64,000 nucleotides of DNA. Source: Ampelomyces quisqualis (Eukaryota > Ascomycota > Dothideomycetes > Pleosporales > Phaeosphaeriaceae). Below the pieces are notes generated by a model, which was not told the DNA's origin, made no database searches, and was given only the letters and a program-made list of their open reading frames with translations. The stretch covers positions 1,178,001 through 1,242,000 of the forward strand of contig JAGTXZ010000018.1 in assembly GCA_018398575.1 (NCBI GenBank). The letters are read 5' to 3'. This document shows, one piece after another, positions 41,850 through 55,069 of the stretch; within the stretch, counting starts at the first letter, position 1, and the number at the start of each line of letters is the position of its first letter. Position numbers and translations under genes: made by a program.

Positions 41850-43867
41850 GTAGAAAAGAGAGCTGTAGTTGCGCATAGTAATACTAGAAGAGATAATAGC
41901 GTTATGCACAGAAGAGACTTATAGAAAAAAAAAAAACTTAGAACAAGCATAAGGAGAACTAGAGGTATAGAAAATAATACAATAGCGCACTTAGTTGCGT
42001 TTAGAAACAATACCTAACACTAGAAAGTAACTAATAAAGAAAATATAAAAATGCTGTAATAGACAAAGCCTAAGACTAGAAGCTTTAGTAGAGAGCAGAG
42101 AAGGAAGAAGATGCCTATATCTATTCTATTAGCTAACCTGTAACAGCCTTAACTAGTTAATAGTAAAGACATAACTAGTAGTTAACTATCTTTAGAAACT
42201 AGACATAAAGAACTTAAATACTAATACCTAAGAACTAATGCGACAGTTCTACTAACTACTTAGAATAACCTAAGAACAGAGAGAGAAGAGTCTAGAAGCT
42301 TAGCGTTAACAGATTAATAGCTAAAGAATATAAGAAGAAGAGTCTAGATTAACTCTAAAGATTTAGCTACTTAAGCTAAGTAATAGTTAGTTAAGATATA
42401 GCGTAACATAAATCTTTAGAGAGACTAAGAAAACCTAAGAAAAGAAGATAAGATTCTAATACTTAGACTACGCTAGACTACAAGAACTAGTAAGAATAAT
42501 AATATTTGTAATAGAAGTAGAGCTATAAGAACTTATAAGCCTAAAACATAGAGCGCAACATCTAGTCTAATGCATAAGCAGTATTAAAGAATATAAGATT
42601 AGTTTTATAAGGTCTAGGCTTAGTAATAGAATAAAGGCAGAGACTACAAAGAAAAGTCTATTACTATAGAAATTGCTTACAAGCGCTATACAGGAACTAT
42701 AGCAAAGACACTATACGCTAGAGCCTACCTCTCTACTATTAGAGAGCGCAATAGTTACTATTACTAAACAATTAGTCTTAGCCTACACCTTTGCGTTATA
42801 CGTAGGCTTCTTACAGATATTAGACTCTATTACATTAAGGTAACAAAGTAGCCTATTAGTAGTATAGAGAGCATTACTAACATAAAAAACTTAGAAGCCT
42901 ACGCTAGAAATCTGTATGTTATACTCTTTAGCTTAATTAAATATTAGTAGAATACATATAACGCCTTAGGAAAACAAACCTTAATAGAAGAGAAACAAAT
43001 TAAGAAGAACTTATATTAGTATAGAGCTACTGTATGCTAGCGCTAATATTATTAAGCTTATAAATAATAGTGTTCTACTTAACAAGAAGCTGCTAAAGAA
43101 GCTAGCAGATATCTACTAGGATATTAACCTTGTTAACCTTGCGCGTTAGACTCTAGTAGCTAGACTTATTACTACTACAAGACTTTGCCTAAGCAGCTCT
43201 AAGCTTGTTAACAAAGTTAGACTAAAGACTAGTAATTATATGCTGCGTTAACAGCTGCTTAACTTTAAGATTGCAAGTAAGCGTATTACAAAGCAAAATA
43301 ACTATAATCTTAAAGTAATTATTAATCTAGAAAGTAATTAGAATTAACTAGAAAAGTAAGAGAATATAGTAGTTAACTTACAGGCCTATACGCAATGTAA
43401 GCGTCCTTGCACTAAGAGTAGGTACTCTTACTACAAGTAATCTTGCACTTAGACTTATTACTCTTAAGCTAAGTAATAGCGCAGCCTAAATAATACAGTA
43501 GGTTAAGCTTAGCTTTAATAACAATATCTAGTCTATCCTATTACTAGTTAGTAATATACCTAGACCTAGCTTAGCGCCTTAGATGTAAAACTTACAATAG
43601 AAAAGTTAGCAGCACAACGCTTAGCTAGAGAACTATAAGAAGTGTGTAGACTTAGCATCTTTGCAAATAGTAGCACAGGCGCAAGAGATGTATAGGTTAA
43701 TAAGAAAAGTAATGCGTAAGTAAGTGTACAGAAGGCAAGGCTAGTATAGTATATAGTACTACCTAAAAAGAGAAGTAAGAGTATAAAACAACAGATCTAA
43801 GTAGAGTAATTTTTATTTTAATAGTTGCGTAGGTCTAAGCGCACCTAGCGCAAGAGTAGAGAGATTA
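41850..43867 (-). pseudogene. antisense ORF of reference gypsy element
   Basis: This is the minus-strand counterpart of 22430-24110. It has the same Cys-containing block (CKDAYIAYRPVSQLL near 43380-43425) and helical block. The intron region (about 42935-43012) is conserved, but the donor GTAAGT has become ATAAGT, the branch TACTAAC has become TACTAAT, and the acceptor TTAG has become TTAA, all RIP-type changes. The polypurine tract for second-strand priming (AAGAGTAGAGAGA, about 43852-43864) lies at its start. The function is unknown. Confidence 0.58.
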
Positions 43868-44085
43868 TGTAATAGGCTGCTGCCTAGTTAGTCCTTAGTT
43901 ACAGAAAAACCTTAGCTCTCTAAACTAGAACACTAAAAACGCTCTAGACTAGAACACTAAAAACGTTTTAGACTAGAACACTAAAATCCTCTAGACTATA
44001 AAAACCCTTTAGGTAACAATTAAGATAGGACACAAATTTACATCTTTATTCCCTAGCATCTACTCTTAGAGTCTGCTCCTTAACA
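43868..44085 (+). repeat. 3' LTR of reference gypsy element
   Basis: TGTAATAGG...CTCCTTAACA, 218 bp, equal in length to the 5' LTR and differing from it by scattered transitions. It is followed directly by target duplication TTAAC. Confidence 0.94.
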
Positions 44086-44090
44086 TTAAC

Positions 44091-45627
44091 ATCTAATAAA
44101 AAGCCTGTTGTTAAATACCTCTCTTAAGGAAATTAATTAGCTGCACAAGAAAGGTACCTAGAAAGAGATTCTAAAGCACAAGTCTAAGGATTAACTAATC
44201 TTATTTAAATAGGTCTAGGCATACAAGTTTAATTAAGACAGTTACTTTCTAAAGTGTAAGGCTAGGCTTGTAGTAAGAGAAGATCTCTAGGAGAAGGACT
44301 CTCTACTTACTACGTACGCTACTACACTAGCAGCTAAGTCTTTTAGAATTACTATAGCTATTACAGCCTAGTTTAATCTAGAAATTATGCAATACAACGT
44401 AGTTAGAGCTTTCCTTAACGCCTTAATTATAGCTAACAATCTAGTAATCTATAATCTACTAGACAGATTTAAGAAAGCTAGGTTTTGTGTAAAGCTTAAC
44501 TAAGCGCTCTACAGGCTTAGAGAATCTCTATTACTTTAGTATAAGGAATTCTTAAGATTACTGCGCAAGATAGGACTACTTGCATCTAAAGAAGAACTCT
44601 GCCTTTTCTTTACTTAGGACTAAACAATCTTTGTTCTGTTCTACGTTAATAATATCCTGCTTATTTACTACAAGAATTACAAGCTCTAAGCTAAGGTTCT
44701 ATAGTCTAAGATTATTAGCAAATATAAAATCTAGGATTAAGAACTAGTTAAATGGTTCCTTGGGATTAGAGTTATCCAAAACAGATTAGACTAATCAATT
44801 ACTCTAGTCTATAACGCCTATATTAATAAGATTACTAAGAAATTTAGACTACACAATAGATTATTCCCTCTAACACTATTACTATCTAAGGAGCTCTACA
44901 AGAACACTAGAGAAGCTAGTAAGCAAGAAATTAAGGGCTATTAAGAAAGAGTTAGATTAGTCCTCTACACAGTAATTATAATCTAGCTAGATATAGCCTA
45001 CGCAGTCTTAAAGCTTTCTTATTTCTTAACTAATCCTTTAGACAAGTATCTTAAAGCTGTAGAACAAGTAATTATGTACCTGTATTAAACAAGGTTTGAT
45101 TCAATTAAGTATAGCAATTTTAATAGTCTAGAACTAACTATTTGTAGAGACGCCTCCTTCGCTAATAATAAAGTAACCAGGCGCTCCTTATATAGTTATA
45201 TAGCTATTCTATTTAGAGGAGCAATCTCTTGAAAAGCTGCAAGGCAAGAATTAGTTACTACCTTAACAACTAAAGCTAAGCTGCTTACTCTAGAATACGC
45301 TGCAAAAGAATCTATAGCGCTTAACTAGTTCTTTAAGGAGCTTACGCTTAATCTAGAAGATCTTTAGAATATTTAGTGTAATAATTAGCAAACTATCTAA
45401 TTAGTTATAGAGAAAAATAAGCAGATATTTACTAAGCTTAGGCATGTTAATATTTAGAACATGTAGCTTAGGCAAGAGCACTTAAAAGGATTATTCTAAG
45501 TATCCTATCTGGAATCTAGATTAATGCTAGCTAATAGTCTTACTAAGAACCTTACCTATTAACAATTTCTTAAGTTTAAGTAGCTTTTTAACCTTAAGGA
45601 TATAAGCGAGTTACTTACAAAGTAATA
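44091..45627 (+). pseudogene. copia B reverse transcriptase and RNase H
   Basis: This is the second part of the copia pol frame. Motifs include KCKARLVVREDLQEKDS (about 44255-44305), EIMQYNVVRAFLNA (about 44380-44425, with the catalytic Asp changed), QALYRLRESL and LFYVNNILLIY at about 44636-44668 (YVDDIL changed to YVNNIL). VKWFLGIRV follows at about 44748-44775, with both Trp and Gly kept. RNase H includes ICRDASFANN, GAISQKAARQ (about 45215-45245) and a segment near TKLRHVNIQNMQLRQ. The end DISELLTK is at about 45602-45625. Clear Ty1/copia class. Confidence 0.92.
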
Positions 45628-46926
45628 ATTTAGAAAACACAAAGATTAATTTAACTTTTCTATCTACTAATTGATTTGCTTGCTCTTAAAGCTTAAGATT
45701 ACTATAGGATCTAAGCAGAGCAAACACGCAAAAACTAAGACTACTAACGCTAAATTATAAGCAAAACTATCTAGAAACTTACCTCTATAAAGTTAAAGAC
45801 CTTATTAATTATCTTGTAAGCCTAAGCACAACGCTTAGCAATTAAGAGACCTAAAGCTTTTAATCTACAGCTTAGAGACAGCAAATCTCTAACTGTTTCT
45901 ATAGCCTTAGGTAATAAAGACAACAACTAATCCTACGCTAGCTCTTAACGCTTAGCTATTAGAGTCTAAGCAGCCTAAAGCTACTTCTTAAGTAGTAGAG
46001 CATTAGGTAAGAAAGAGCTGCAACGCTAGTAACTAAATAACAGCTAGTTGTAGACTAGCGTAAATAGACTCTAAGCTACAAAGCTGCTTAACGCTCTACT
46101 AAAGCCCTACTGTCTATATCCTCTAAAACCTTAAGTAGGATACGCAGGCTCCTTTTCTAGTAAGCTAAAAGTTAGATTAACATAGCTTAAGCTTACTCTA
46201 AAACTAGTAAAAGCTAGAGCGCTCTAAGCCTACTGCAAGGCCTTTACAGCCTTAAGCTGCTAGTTAAGCTACGCGTAAGCCTTCTTTAGCTCTTATAAAC
46301 AAGTTAGCTATTTCTAAGATTAAAGAAGCTTTAAAACTTACTGTAATAGTTTCCTTAAACACGCTAATAATAATCTTTATAGTCTACTTACATAGATTAC
46401 CTAGGCTACTTAAATTAGCAATTATATTACTAATAGTAATTAGAACAACCTACACCTTAACGCAAGAATAGTTTAGGTAAGCTATGCAATGCTTGCTTAT
46501 TATTAATCTAGCTCTACTATAGCAGCAGCTATTACTTTAATTGTTAGTAAACTAAGAGGCGCAGTATAAGCACAAACTAGAGCAAAGCTCTTCTTTCTTA
46601 ACTTTAATAGTTTCTTTACTAGAGACTACTCTGCTCTTAGACGTAGAATTGCGTTGCTTAGTCTTACGCTAGGATTAGTGCAAAGGATTTACTAGTACCT
46701 AGTTATTCTTGCTCTTGTTAGCAGGCGTAGAGGTAGTAGCGTTCTTCTTGTAGGCGCGCGCGTAAGCTATCTTGTTAATTATAATAAACAGATTCTTCTT
46801 AAGAGGCTACTAGAGTTAGCAATAAACTAGATTAAGAGTAGAAAAAACTTACTATAATAGAGTAGATAGATAAAGCAGTTAATAAAGTAGATAATAAAGA
46901 GAATTAATAAATAAGTAGCTAGTTAA
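45628..46926. other. unassigned sequence between copia B and the gypsy array
   Basis: Neither a copia 3' LTR nor the missing half of MITE copy 3 is found here. Both strands give long frames when TAA/TAG are read as Gln; the minus strand from about 46500 to 45900 and the plus strand from 46290 to 46720 both look protein-like. I recognise no family. A few RIP-poor islands remain (GCGCGCGCGTAAGC near 46756). It could be a diverged host or transposon gene. Confidence 0.5.
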
Positions 46927-47143
46927 TGTAATAGGCTGCTGCCTAGTTAGTCCTTAGTTACAGAAAAACCTTAGCTCTCTAAACTAGAACACTAAAAACG
47001 CTCTGGACTAGAACACTAAAAACGTTCTAGACTAAAACACTAAAACCCTCTAGACTATAAAAACCCTTTAGGTAGTAATTAGAATAGGACACAAATTTAC
47101 GTCTTTATTTCCTAGCATTTACTCTTAGAGTCTGCTCCTTATA
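46927..47143 (+). repeat. array LTR 1 (217 bp)
   Basis: TGTAATAGG...CTCCTTATA, one base shorter than the reference LTR near its 3' end. It still has TG at the start and several C/G bases lost in LTRs 2 and 3. Confidence 0.92.
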
Positions 47144-50100
47144 ATTAAATTTGTTAAACTTAACTAGGCTAAAGAGCTATTAGTAACCTCTAGCATAGAA
47201 TAAGTAACTGTTCCTATAACAGTACAGGATATAATAGTATAAGCTATCTAGATAAGACGCAATAGTGTCTCTAAGTTAGTTATTAAGGACAAGTTTAATT
47301 AGATAATTATTAATAACTTTCTAGACTTAGAGGAATAACAGATTAAGAAATAATTGCTGTTAAACAGCCTTAAGAGAACGCCTGCCTAGCAGAGAGTATA
47401 TAACTCTCTAGCAGCTAGACCCTCTAACAATAAAAAAGGAAAGTCTTTTATAAGCGCAGATCTAGACTTAGTATTACTAGTAAGAAATCTGCAAGAATAA
47501 GTTGTAAGGCTTACAGCCTAAGCAACTCTAGAAACTTCTAGCTTTGTATAGACCTCCTTAGAAAGCTTCCTTTTACTCTAAAAGACTTATAAAGTCCTTA
47601 ACTTAGAAGCGTATAAAGGAGATTAAAAGAATTACTGCATCTTTAAGGCCTAAATAAAGTATAAACTAGAACACAACAGCGCAGAACTAGGCTTTTAAGT
47701 AAGCTATATCTTTAACTGCCTTAAGAGGTTAGTAGCTAGTATAGCCTTATCTTAAGTAACCTAGAACTCTTAGGGCTCTGCAGAAGAACTTTAGAACTTC
47801 CTAAATAACTAATTTAGCAATAAGCTACATAACAAAAGATTATAAAGAAAACTCTAAATAATCTAACAGAATAAATCTTTTTTTTAGAACTTTAACGTAG
47901 AGTTTATAAGGCTAGCCTATAACGTAGGTAAGGAAGACAACAAAGTAAACCTAAAAACAAGGTATTTAAGCGCTATCTAGCTAGACCTATAAGATAGAAT
48001 AATTTTTATAGAGACTAAACTTAAATAAGAAATCTATAACTTTATAAACAAAGTAGTAATTATTAAAGAAAACTTATATAGAGCAAAACTTAGTAGTAAG
48101 CACACTAAAAGACAGAACGTTAGAAAACCTATAGATTAGGAACCTACAAGAGAACATTCTAAAAGAACTAAAAAAAAATCCTTTAAAGAGAAGAAAGCTA
48201 AGTAGGCTACTGCAGAAGAGTAGTTCTACTAGAAATAAAATAACTTATACTTTTACTACAGTAAGTTAAGACACTACGCTAGCAAATATAAACTATTCTT
48301 ACTTTTAAAACTTACTAAAGCTATAGTAGCTAAGGTATAGAGTAAGGAATAAAAGGACGCGTTAAAAGACACCCTAAGCTTAGAAAACAAGTAACTTTTG
48401 TCTAAAGTTACAGACAAGAGTATAGTAATATAACACTAAAAGAGAACAAGAAATTTTAACAATTTTAGGGAAAATAGCTAGATAAAGAACCTATTACTAT
48501 ACACACTATTGTTAATAAAATAATAGTTACTTTTATAATAATTAACACTAAGTGTCTTACTTACGCTATAACCTTAACTAAGTTTATCTATAAGAATAAG
48601 TTAGAGCGTAAGTTAATAGCCTTAAGAGAAATTATTAGAATTACTAGAGCCTAGTCTTAGATAAAGACAGCTGTCTAAATAAGGATTAACATTAATAGGT
48701 ATAAGGAGACACTATAGGCCTATAAACTAGACAAAGATATAGAATACAACTTAGTTTTAAGTTAACTATAGATAAACTAGCACAATGTTACTATTGCACT
48801 AGTAAAAAAATTAATATACATCTACTTTACCTAGACGCAAGTTAGAAGTTAGAAAAAAAAGAAACTTCTCTTACTATAGAGCATTATAGTAGCTGCGTAC
48901 TCTGCCTAGCTATAATAGGGCTAGAAGAACAAATCTATTTGCCTTTACGCTGCGTTAATAGTAAATATCTAGAAGGCCTTAAAAACTAAGCTCTAAGTAG
49001 ACTCTAGGTTAGTACTTCTAGATTACCTAAAAGAGAAATACAAAACCTTTCTACGCAAGAAAGCAGACTAACTCCCTCTAGTAAGAGGACCTACTATTAA
49101 TTATTCTATTAAGCTAGTAGAAAAAGATAGAAAGACTATAGAGTTGCTATAGAGCCTACTATACAGTATGTTAAGGAAAAAACTTCTTATGCTCTAAAAA
49201 GAGCTTACTTCTTACCTAGACTATAGCTTTATATAGGTAAGCTAGTTAAGCGCCTCTATACTAGTCCTATTTGTAAAGAAGCTAGAGAGAGGCCTACAGT
49301 TTTATATAGACTACTAGGCCCTTAACGCAATTACAAGGAAGAACTGATACCTGCTTTTACTTATTTAAGAAACCTTAGCCTAGATTGCTAAAGCCAAATA
49401 GTTTACTAAGGTAGACATTATCTAAGCCTTCTACAAGATTAGGATTACTAAAAGAGACAAATAGAAGATAGCCTTCTAGACGCGCTTTAGCCTCTATAAG
49501 TAGCTTGTAATACTCTTTAGACTTGTAAACACTCTAAGTATATTCTAAAGATATATTAATTAGACACTAAGAGAATATCTAGATAATTTCTATTTAGCCT
49601 ATATAAATAACGTATTAATATATATAAGTAGGTCTAAGATAAACTATAAGAAAAAGGTAAAGCTAGTAATCTAGAAACTTAGGGTAGTAAAGTTACACTT
49701 TAATATAAGGAAAAGCAAGTTTAGTGTAAAAAAGACTAAATACCTTAGATTTATTATTAAGGCTAAGAAAGAAATAAGTATAGACCTTAAGAAAGTAGCT
49801 GCTATACGTTCTTAGAAGCCTCCTAAGATAGTTAAAGAAGTCTACAGTTTTATTAGCTTTGCTAACTTCTACTAACAGTTTATAAAAGACTTTTTAGAGC
49901 TAGCTACTTTACTAACTAGGCTAACTAGGAAAGGCGTAGCCTTTTACTAGAGCTCTAAATAACAAATATCCTTTAATAAGCTAAAAGAAGCTTTTATAGC
50001 AGAACTATTCCTAGTAAACTTTAATATAGAGCTTAAGATAGTAGTAAAATACAACGCCTTAGAATAGTTAACTAGAAGAGTGCTGTCTTAATATAGCAGG

Positions 50101-53100
50101 GATAGACGCTTCTAGGCTATAGCTTACTACTTAGTAAAGAATACAGCAGTAGAAGCTAACTATACTATTTATAATAAAGAGCTGTTAGCTATAGTTAAGT
50201 GCTTAGAGTAGTAGAAAACTAAACTTTAGAGAGTAAAGTATTTTACTATGCTTACAGACTATAAGAACCTAGAATACTTTACTACTACACAACTACTAAC
50301 AGAAAGACACGTCTACTAGGTAAAGTTCTTTAGCACATTTAATGTTAGATTCTAATACTACTTAGAAAACGTTAATAGCAGAGCAGATACTCTTTTTAGA
50401 AAAGAATAAGATCTTCTCTAAAGAAGAGTAGATACATAGGTACAGTTATAGACTTTCTAATTATTTACTCTTACTTTAAAAACTAAAGATAAAGAAGACT
50501 TAGTACTTGCTACTTTCTTTATAGCTTAGTAGAAAAATACACTACAATAGAGAAAGAAAGTATAAGAGTAGCTTTAAAACGTGCTTATAGATAAAAATAC
50601 TATATTAACTACTTTTCTTATAGCTTAGTAGAGAGATATACTATAATAGAAAAAGAAGGTAATAGAGTAGCTCTAACACGTGCTTATAGACAAAGATACT
50701 ATATTAACTACTTCTCTTGTAGCTTAGTAGAGAGATATACTATAACAAAGAGAAGAAAAAATAAAGTAGCTTTAAAACGTACTTATAGATAAAGATACTG
50801 TGTTAACTACTTCTCTTATAGCTTAGTAAAAGAATATACTACAACAAAGAAAAAAGAAAACAGAGTAGCTATAAAACATACTTATAGATAAAGATACTGC
50901 GTTAACTACTTTTCTTGCAACTTAGTAGAAGAATACACTACTATAGAAGGAGGAAGAAATAGAGCAGCTCTAAAACAGGCTTACAAATAAAGACACTGTG
51001 TTAAGAGAAAGAAATATTACTTAAAGCTAGAATACTAAAAATTACTCTATAGTTAGAAAGAAAGCGCTCTAAAATATACTTATAGACAAAAACGCTGCGT
51101 TAAGAAAGAAGAACGTTACCTACAACTAAGGTGCTAAAAGGCCTTCTATAGTAAAAGATGCTCTAGATGCTACTAAAGGAACTGTAGTACTATGCAAGAC
51201 TACACTTAAGTAAATTTCTTATATAAGTAAACGCTCTAAGAGACTAATAGAGCCTGCTATTAAGGAATTGTAAGAATAGGCTATCTATATAGATAAAACC
51301 TACTAATTAGTAGTTAACGCTATTAGAATAAGATAGCAAAAATTCTCTTTTTATCTAAGTCTAAAAGTTTCTTTAGTAGAGTGTAGCTTAAATAACTTAG
51401 AACGCCTACTCTATAGAGAGCGCAAATAGGTACTAGAATATATAAACTTATAAACGCACATTATCTTAAAAGCATATAACTTGCCAATTACTAGGTACTT
51501 AGGTAGGGAAAACACATACGTAATACTAGTAAGAGACTACTTCTAGCTTAGAATATTCTTAAGTATCTAGTAGTTTATCTAGAACTACGTAGTGTATAGT
51601 AGAATAAAGCTTTAGAAAGAACTTAAACAAGAACTACTACGCCTACTTCTACTTCTAGTCTAAATATAAAAAGAATTGTTAGTAGACTTTATTATAGGCC
51701 TTTTACTAAGCTACAAAATGTTACACCTTATAGTAGTTACTAACTAGCTAAGTAAAAACGCAGTACTTATACTTATTCTAGACCTAGAAGTTCTTACTAT
51801 AGTTAAGGCATTTATTAAATAGGTAGTTGCGTACTACTAGCTTCTAGACGCTATAGTGTCTAACAGAAGGTTACAATTTGTAAGTAAATTCTAGTCTTTA
51901 CTTTATAATAAGCTTAGAATATAAAGAAGAATCTTAATAGTATACTACTTCTAGACAGATTGCGCTATAGAGTAAATAAATAGTATAGTAGAAGCCTACT
52001 TAAAGGCTTTTGTAAACTAGGACTAGTTAAACTAGGCTGCTCTATGCTTACTAGCATAAATCGCAATAGCTAGACAAAGTACAGCGTCTATAAGTATTAG
52101 CCTATTCTTCTTCTAGTATAGTTATAACATAGACTCTATTTAGTTAGACCTAGAATAGACTATAGAGAACTAGCACTAGTCTAGCAACAATAAAAGGGCT
52201 ACTGCTAAAGTAATAGTAACTAAGATAAAAGAAATAATAGACTATATACAAGCAAAGATAGTAGAAGCATAGTAAGAATAAGAACGCTAGGCTAATTACT
52301 ATAGATAGAAAGCCCTAGAGCTTTATATAGAAGATAAAGTATAGCTCTAGTATAGTTACTTTATATCTAACAAAAGACTTTTAAAAAAACTAGATTAGAA
52401 GAATAAGAAGTATATAGTTATAAAGGTTATCTTTCTCTATATTAGAGAACTAAGCGTACCTCTTAGAGTGCACCTAAGATTCTATGTTAACTGCCTCTAG
52501 CTTAATATAAACAATTTACTTCTGCACTAAAAGTCTAATAACTAGTAACTAGAAGCAAGAGTAGTAAGTAAGAATAAAGCTAATAATAAGTACCTTATTA
52601 ACTATATTCTTATAGAATAATAGAAGAAGAAAGAGTAAGGCATACAGCTATAATACCTAGTAAAATAGGTAGAATACGCAGAACTAACGTAGGAACTGCA
52701 AGTAAATATTACTAACACTATAGCTTTTACTAAGTAGATAAATAATATAGAAACATAACAAGACTTAAATAGGCTGTTAGTAGAGTAACTACTTACTCTA
52801 ACTACTAGATAAAATATATTAGTAGAGAAAAAGAGTAAAAAGAAAAGCTAAGAGTGCGTATAGTAGTGCTAAAAGAAATAACAGTATTATACATAGAAGA
52901 GATTAGTAGAAAAAGAACAAACTTAGAACAAGTATAAAGAGAACCTAAAGCATAAAAAATAATATAGTAGTATACTTAGTTGCGTTTAAAAACTATACCT
53001 AACGCTAGAAAGTAACTAATAGAAGAAATACAAAGATACTATAATAGATAGAGCCTAAGACTAAGAGCTTTAGTAGAGAGCAGAGAAGAAAGAAAATACT

Positions 53101-54852
53101 TATATTTATCCTATTAGCTAACCTGTAACTACTCTAACTAGTTAATAGTAGAGATATAACTAGTAGTTAACAGTTTCTAAAAACTAAACATAAGGAACTT
53201 AAATACTAATACCTAAGAACTAATACAATAGTCCTACTAACTACTTAGAATAACCTAGGAATAGAGAGAGAAAGGTTTAGAAGCTTAGCGTTAACAAATT
53301 AATAGCTAAAGAATATAAGAAGAAGAGTCTAAGTTAACTCTAAAGACCTAGCTACTTAAGCTAGGCAATAGTTAGTTAAGACACAGCGTAATATAAATCT
53401 TTAAAGAGTCTAGTAAAACCTAAAAAAGAGGTATAGAATTCTAATACTAAGACTGCGCTAGACTATAAGAACTAGTAAAAATAATAACGTCTGTAATAGA
53501 AGTAGAGCTATAAGAGCCTATAAGCCTAAGAAATAAAGCGTAATATTTATTTTAATACATAAGTAGTATTAAGAAATGCAAGACTAGTTTTATAGAGTCT
53601 AGGCTTAGTAATAGAATAAAGGCAAAGACTATAATAGAAAGTCTATTACTATAAAAATTACTTACAAGCGCTATATAAAAACGATAGTAAGGCTACTATA
53701 TACTAGAGCCTACCTCTCTACTATTAGAAGGCGTAATAGTTGCTATTACTAAACAATTAGTCTTAGCCTATACCTTTACATTATACATAGGCTTCTTGCA
53801 GATATTAGACTCTATTATATTAAAGTAACAGAGTAGCTTATTAGTAGTGCAGAGAGCGTTACTAACGTAAAAAACCTAGAAGCTTACGCTAAAGATCTAC
53901 ATATTATACTCTTTAGCTTAATTAAATATTAGTAGAATGCACATAACGCCTTAGGAAAACAAACCCTAACAGAAGAGAAACAAATTAAAAAGAACTTATA
54001 TTAGTATAGAGCTACTGCACGCTAGCGCTAATATTATTAAGCTTATAAATAATAGTGTTCTGCTTAACAAAGAGCTGCTAGAAGAGCTAGTAGATGTCTA
54101 CTAGAATATTAACCTTGTTAACCTTACGCGTTAGACTCTAGTAGCTAGACTTATTACTACTACAAGACTTTGCTTAAGCAGCCCTAAGCTTATTAACAAA
54201 GTTAGACTAGAGACTAGTAATTATATACTACATTAACAGTTACTTAACTTTAGAATTGTAAGTAAGCATGTTACAAAGCAAAATAACTATAATCTTAAAG
54301 TAATTATTAATTTAAGAAGTAATTAGAATTAACTAAGAAAGTAAAAGAATATAGCTGTTAACTTATAGGCTTATACGTAATATAAGTATCCTTGCACTAA
54401 GAGTAAGTGCTTTTACTGTAAGTAATCTTATACTTAGACTTATTACTCTTAAGCTAAGTAATAGCGCAGCCTAAATAACACAGTAAGTTAAGCTTAGCTT
54501 TAACAATAATGTCTAGTCTATCTTATTACTAGTTAGTAATATGCCTAGACTTAGCTTAGCGCCTTAGATATAAAACTTATAATAGAGGAGTTAGTAGCAC
54601 AACACTTAGCTAAAGAACTACAAGAAGTACGTAGACTTAGTATCTTTGTAAATAGCAGTATAAGCGCAAGAGATATATAGGTTAATAAAAGAAGTAATGC
54701 GTAAGTAAGTGTACAAAAGGTAAAGCTAGTATAGTATATAGTACTACCTAAAAAGAGAAGTAAAAGTGCAGAATAACAGACTTAGGCAGAGTAATTTTTA
54801 TTTTAATAGTTGCGTAGGTCTAAGCGTACCTAGCGCTAGAGCAAGAGGATTA
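47144..54852 (+). pseudogene. array unit 1 internal region (gag-pol and antisense ORF)
   Basis: The same domain order as the reference copy is seen. The gag knuckle near 48243-48292 has all three Cys changed to Tyr. Protease follows near 48540, and reverse transcriptase with AYINNVLIY near 49595-49625 (YIDD to YINN). RNase H runs to about 50410, with coiled-coil repeats at about 50500-51000. Integrase runs about 51160-52530, including the 51402-51704 tract identical to the reference copy, and the chromodomain lies at about 52550-52780. The antisense ORF (minus strand) occupies about 52830-54840. The tract from about 47370 to 47810 differs from units 2 and 3 by many transitions; the remainder appears identical. 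Confidence 0.85.
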
Positions 54853-55069
54853 TATAATAGGCTGCTACCTAGTTAGTTCTTAGTTACAGAAAAACCTTAG
54901 CTTTCTAAACTAGAACACTAAAAACACTCTAGACTAGAACACTAAAAACGTTCTAGACTAAAACACTAAAACCCTCTAGACTATAAAAACCCTTTAGGTA
55001 GTAATTAGAATAGGACACAAATTTACGTCTTTATTTCCTAGCATTTACTCTTAGAGTCTGCTCCTTATA
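54853..55069 (+). repeat. array LTR 2 (217 bp), shared by two units
   Basis: TATAATAGG...CTCCTTATA. It differs from LTR 1 by several transitions in its first 110 bases and looks identical to LTR 3. Confidence 0.92.

Larger units (their letters stand above)
35941..44085 (+). mobile_element. complete Ty3/gypsy element, family B (8145 bp)
   Basis: Both LTRs are 218 bp (35941-36158 and 43868-44085). TTAAC at 35936-35940 and 44086-44090 is an exact 5-bp target duplication. Domain order is LTR, gag, protease, reverse transcriptase, RNase H, coiled-coil repeats, integrase, chromodomain, antisense ORF, LTR. It is the least damaged copy of the family here and serves as reference for the others. Confidence 0.95.
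31976..45627 (+). mobile_element. Ty1/copia element B, split by a gypsy element
   Basis: It runs from LTR, gag and integrase (31976-35940) to reverse transcriptase and RNase H (44091-45627). The interruption at 35941-44085 is a complete gypsy with target duplication TTAAC. Joining the two parts gives a continuous pol frame across PKLPNTWKQML and the next codons. No 3' LTR resembling TGTAACAGAG was found after 45627, so the right end is deleted or unrecognisable. Confidence 0.88.
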
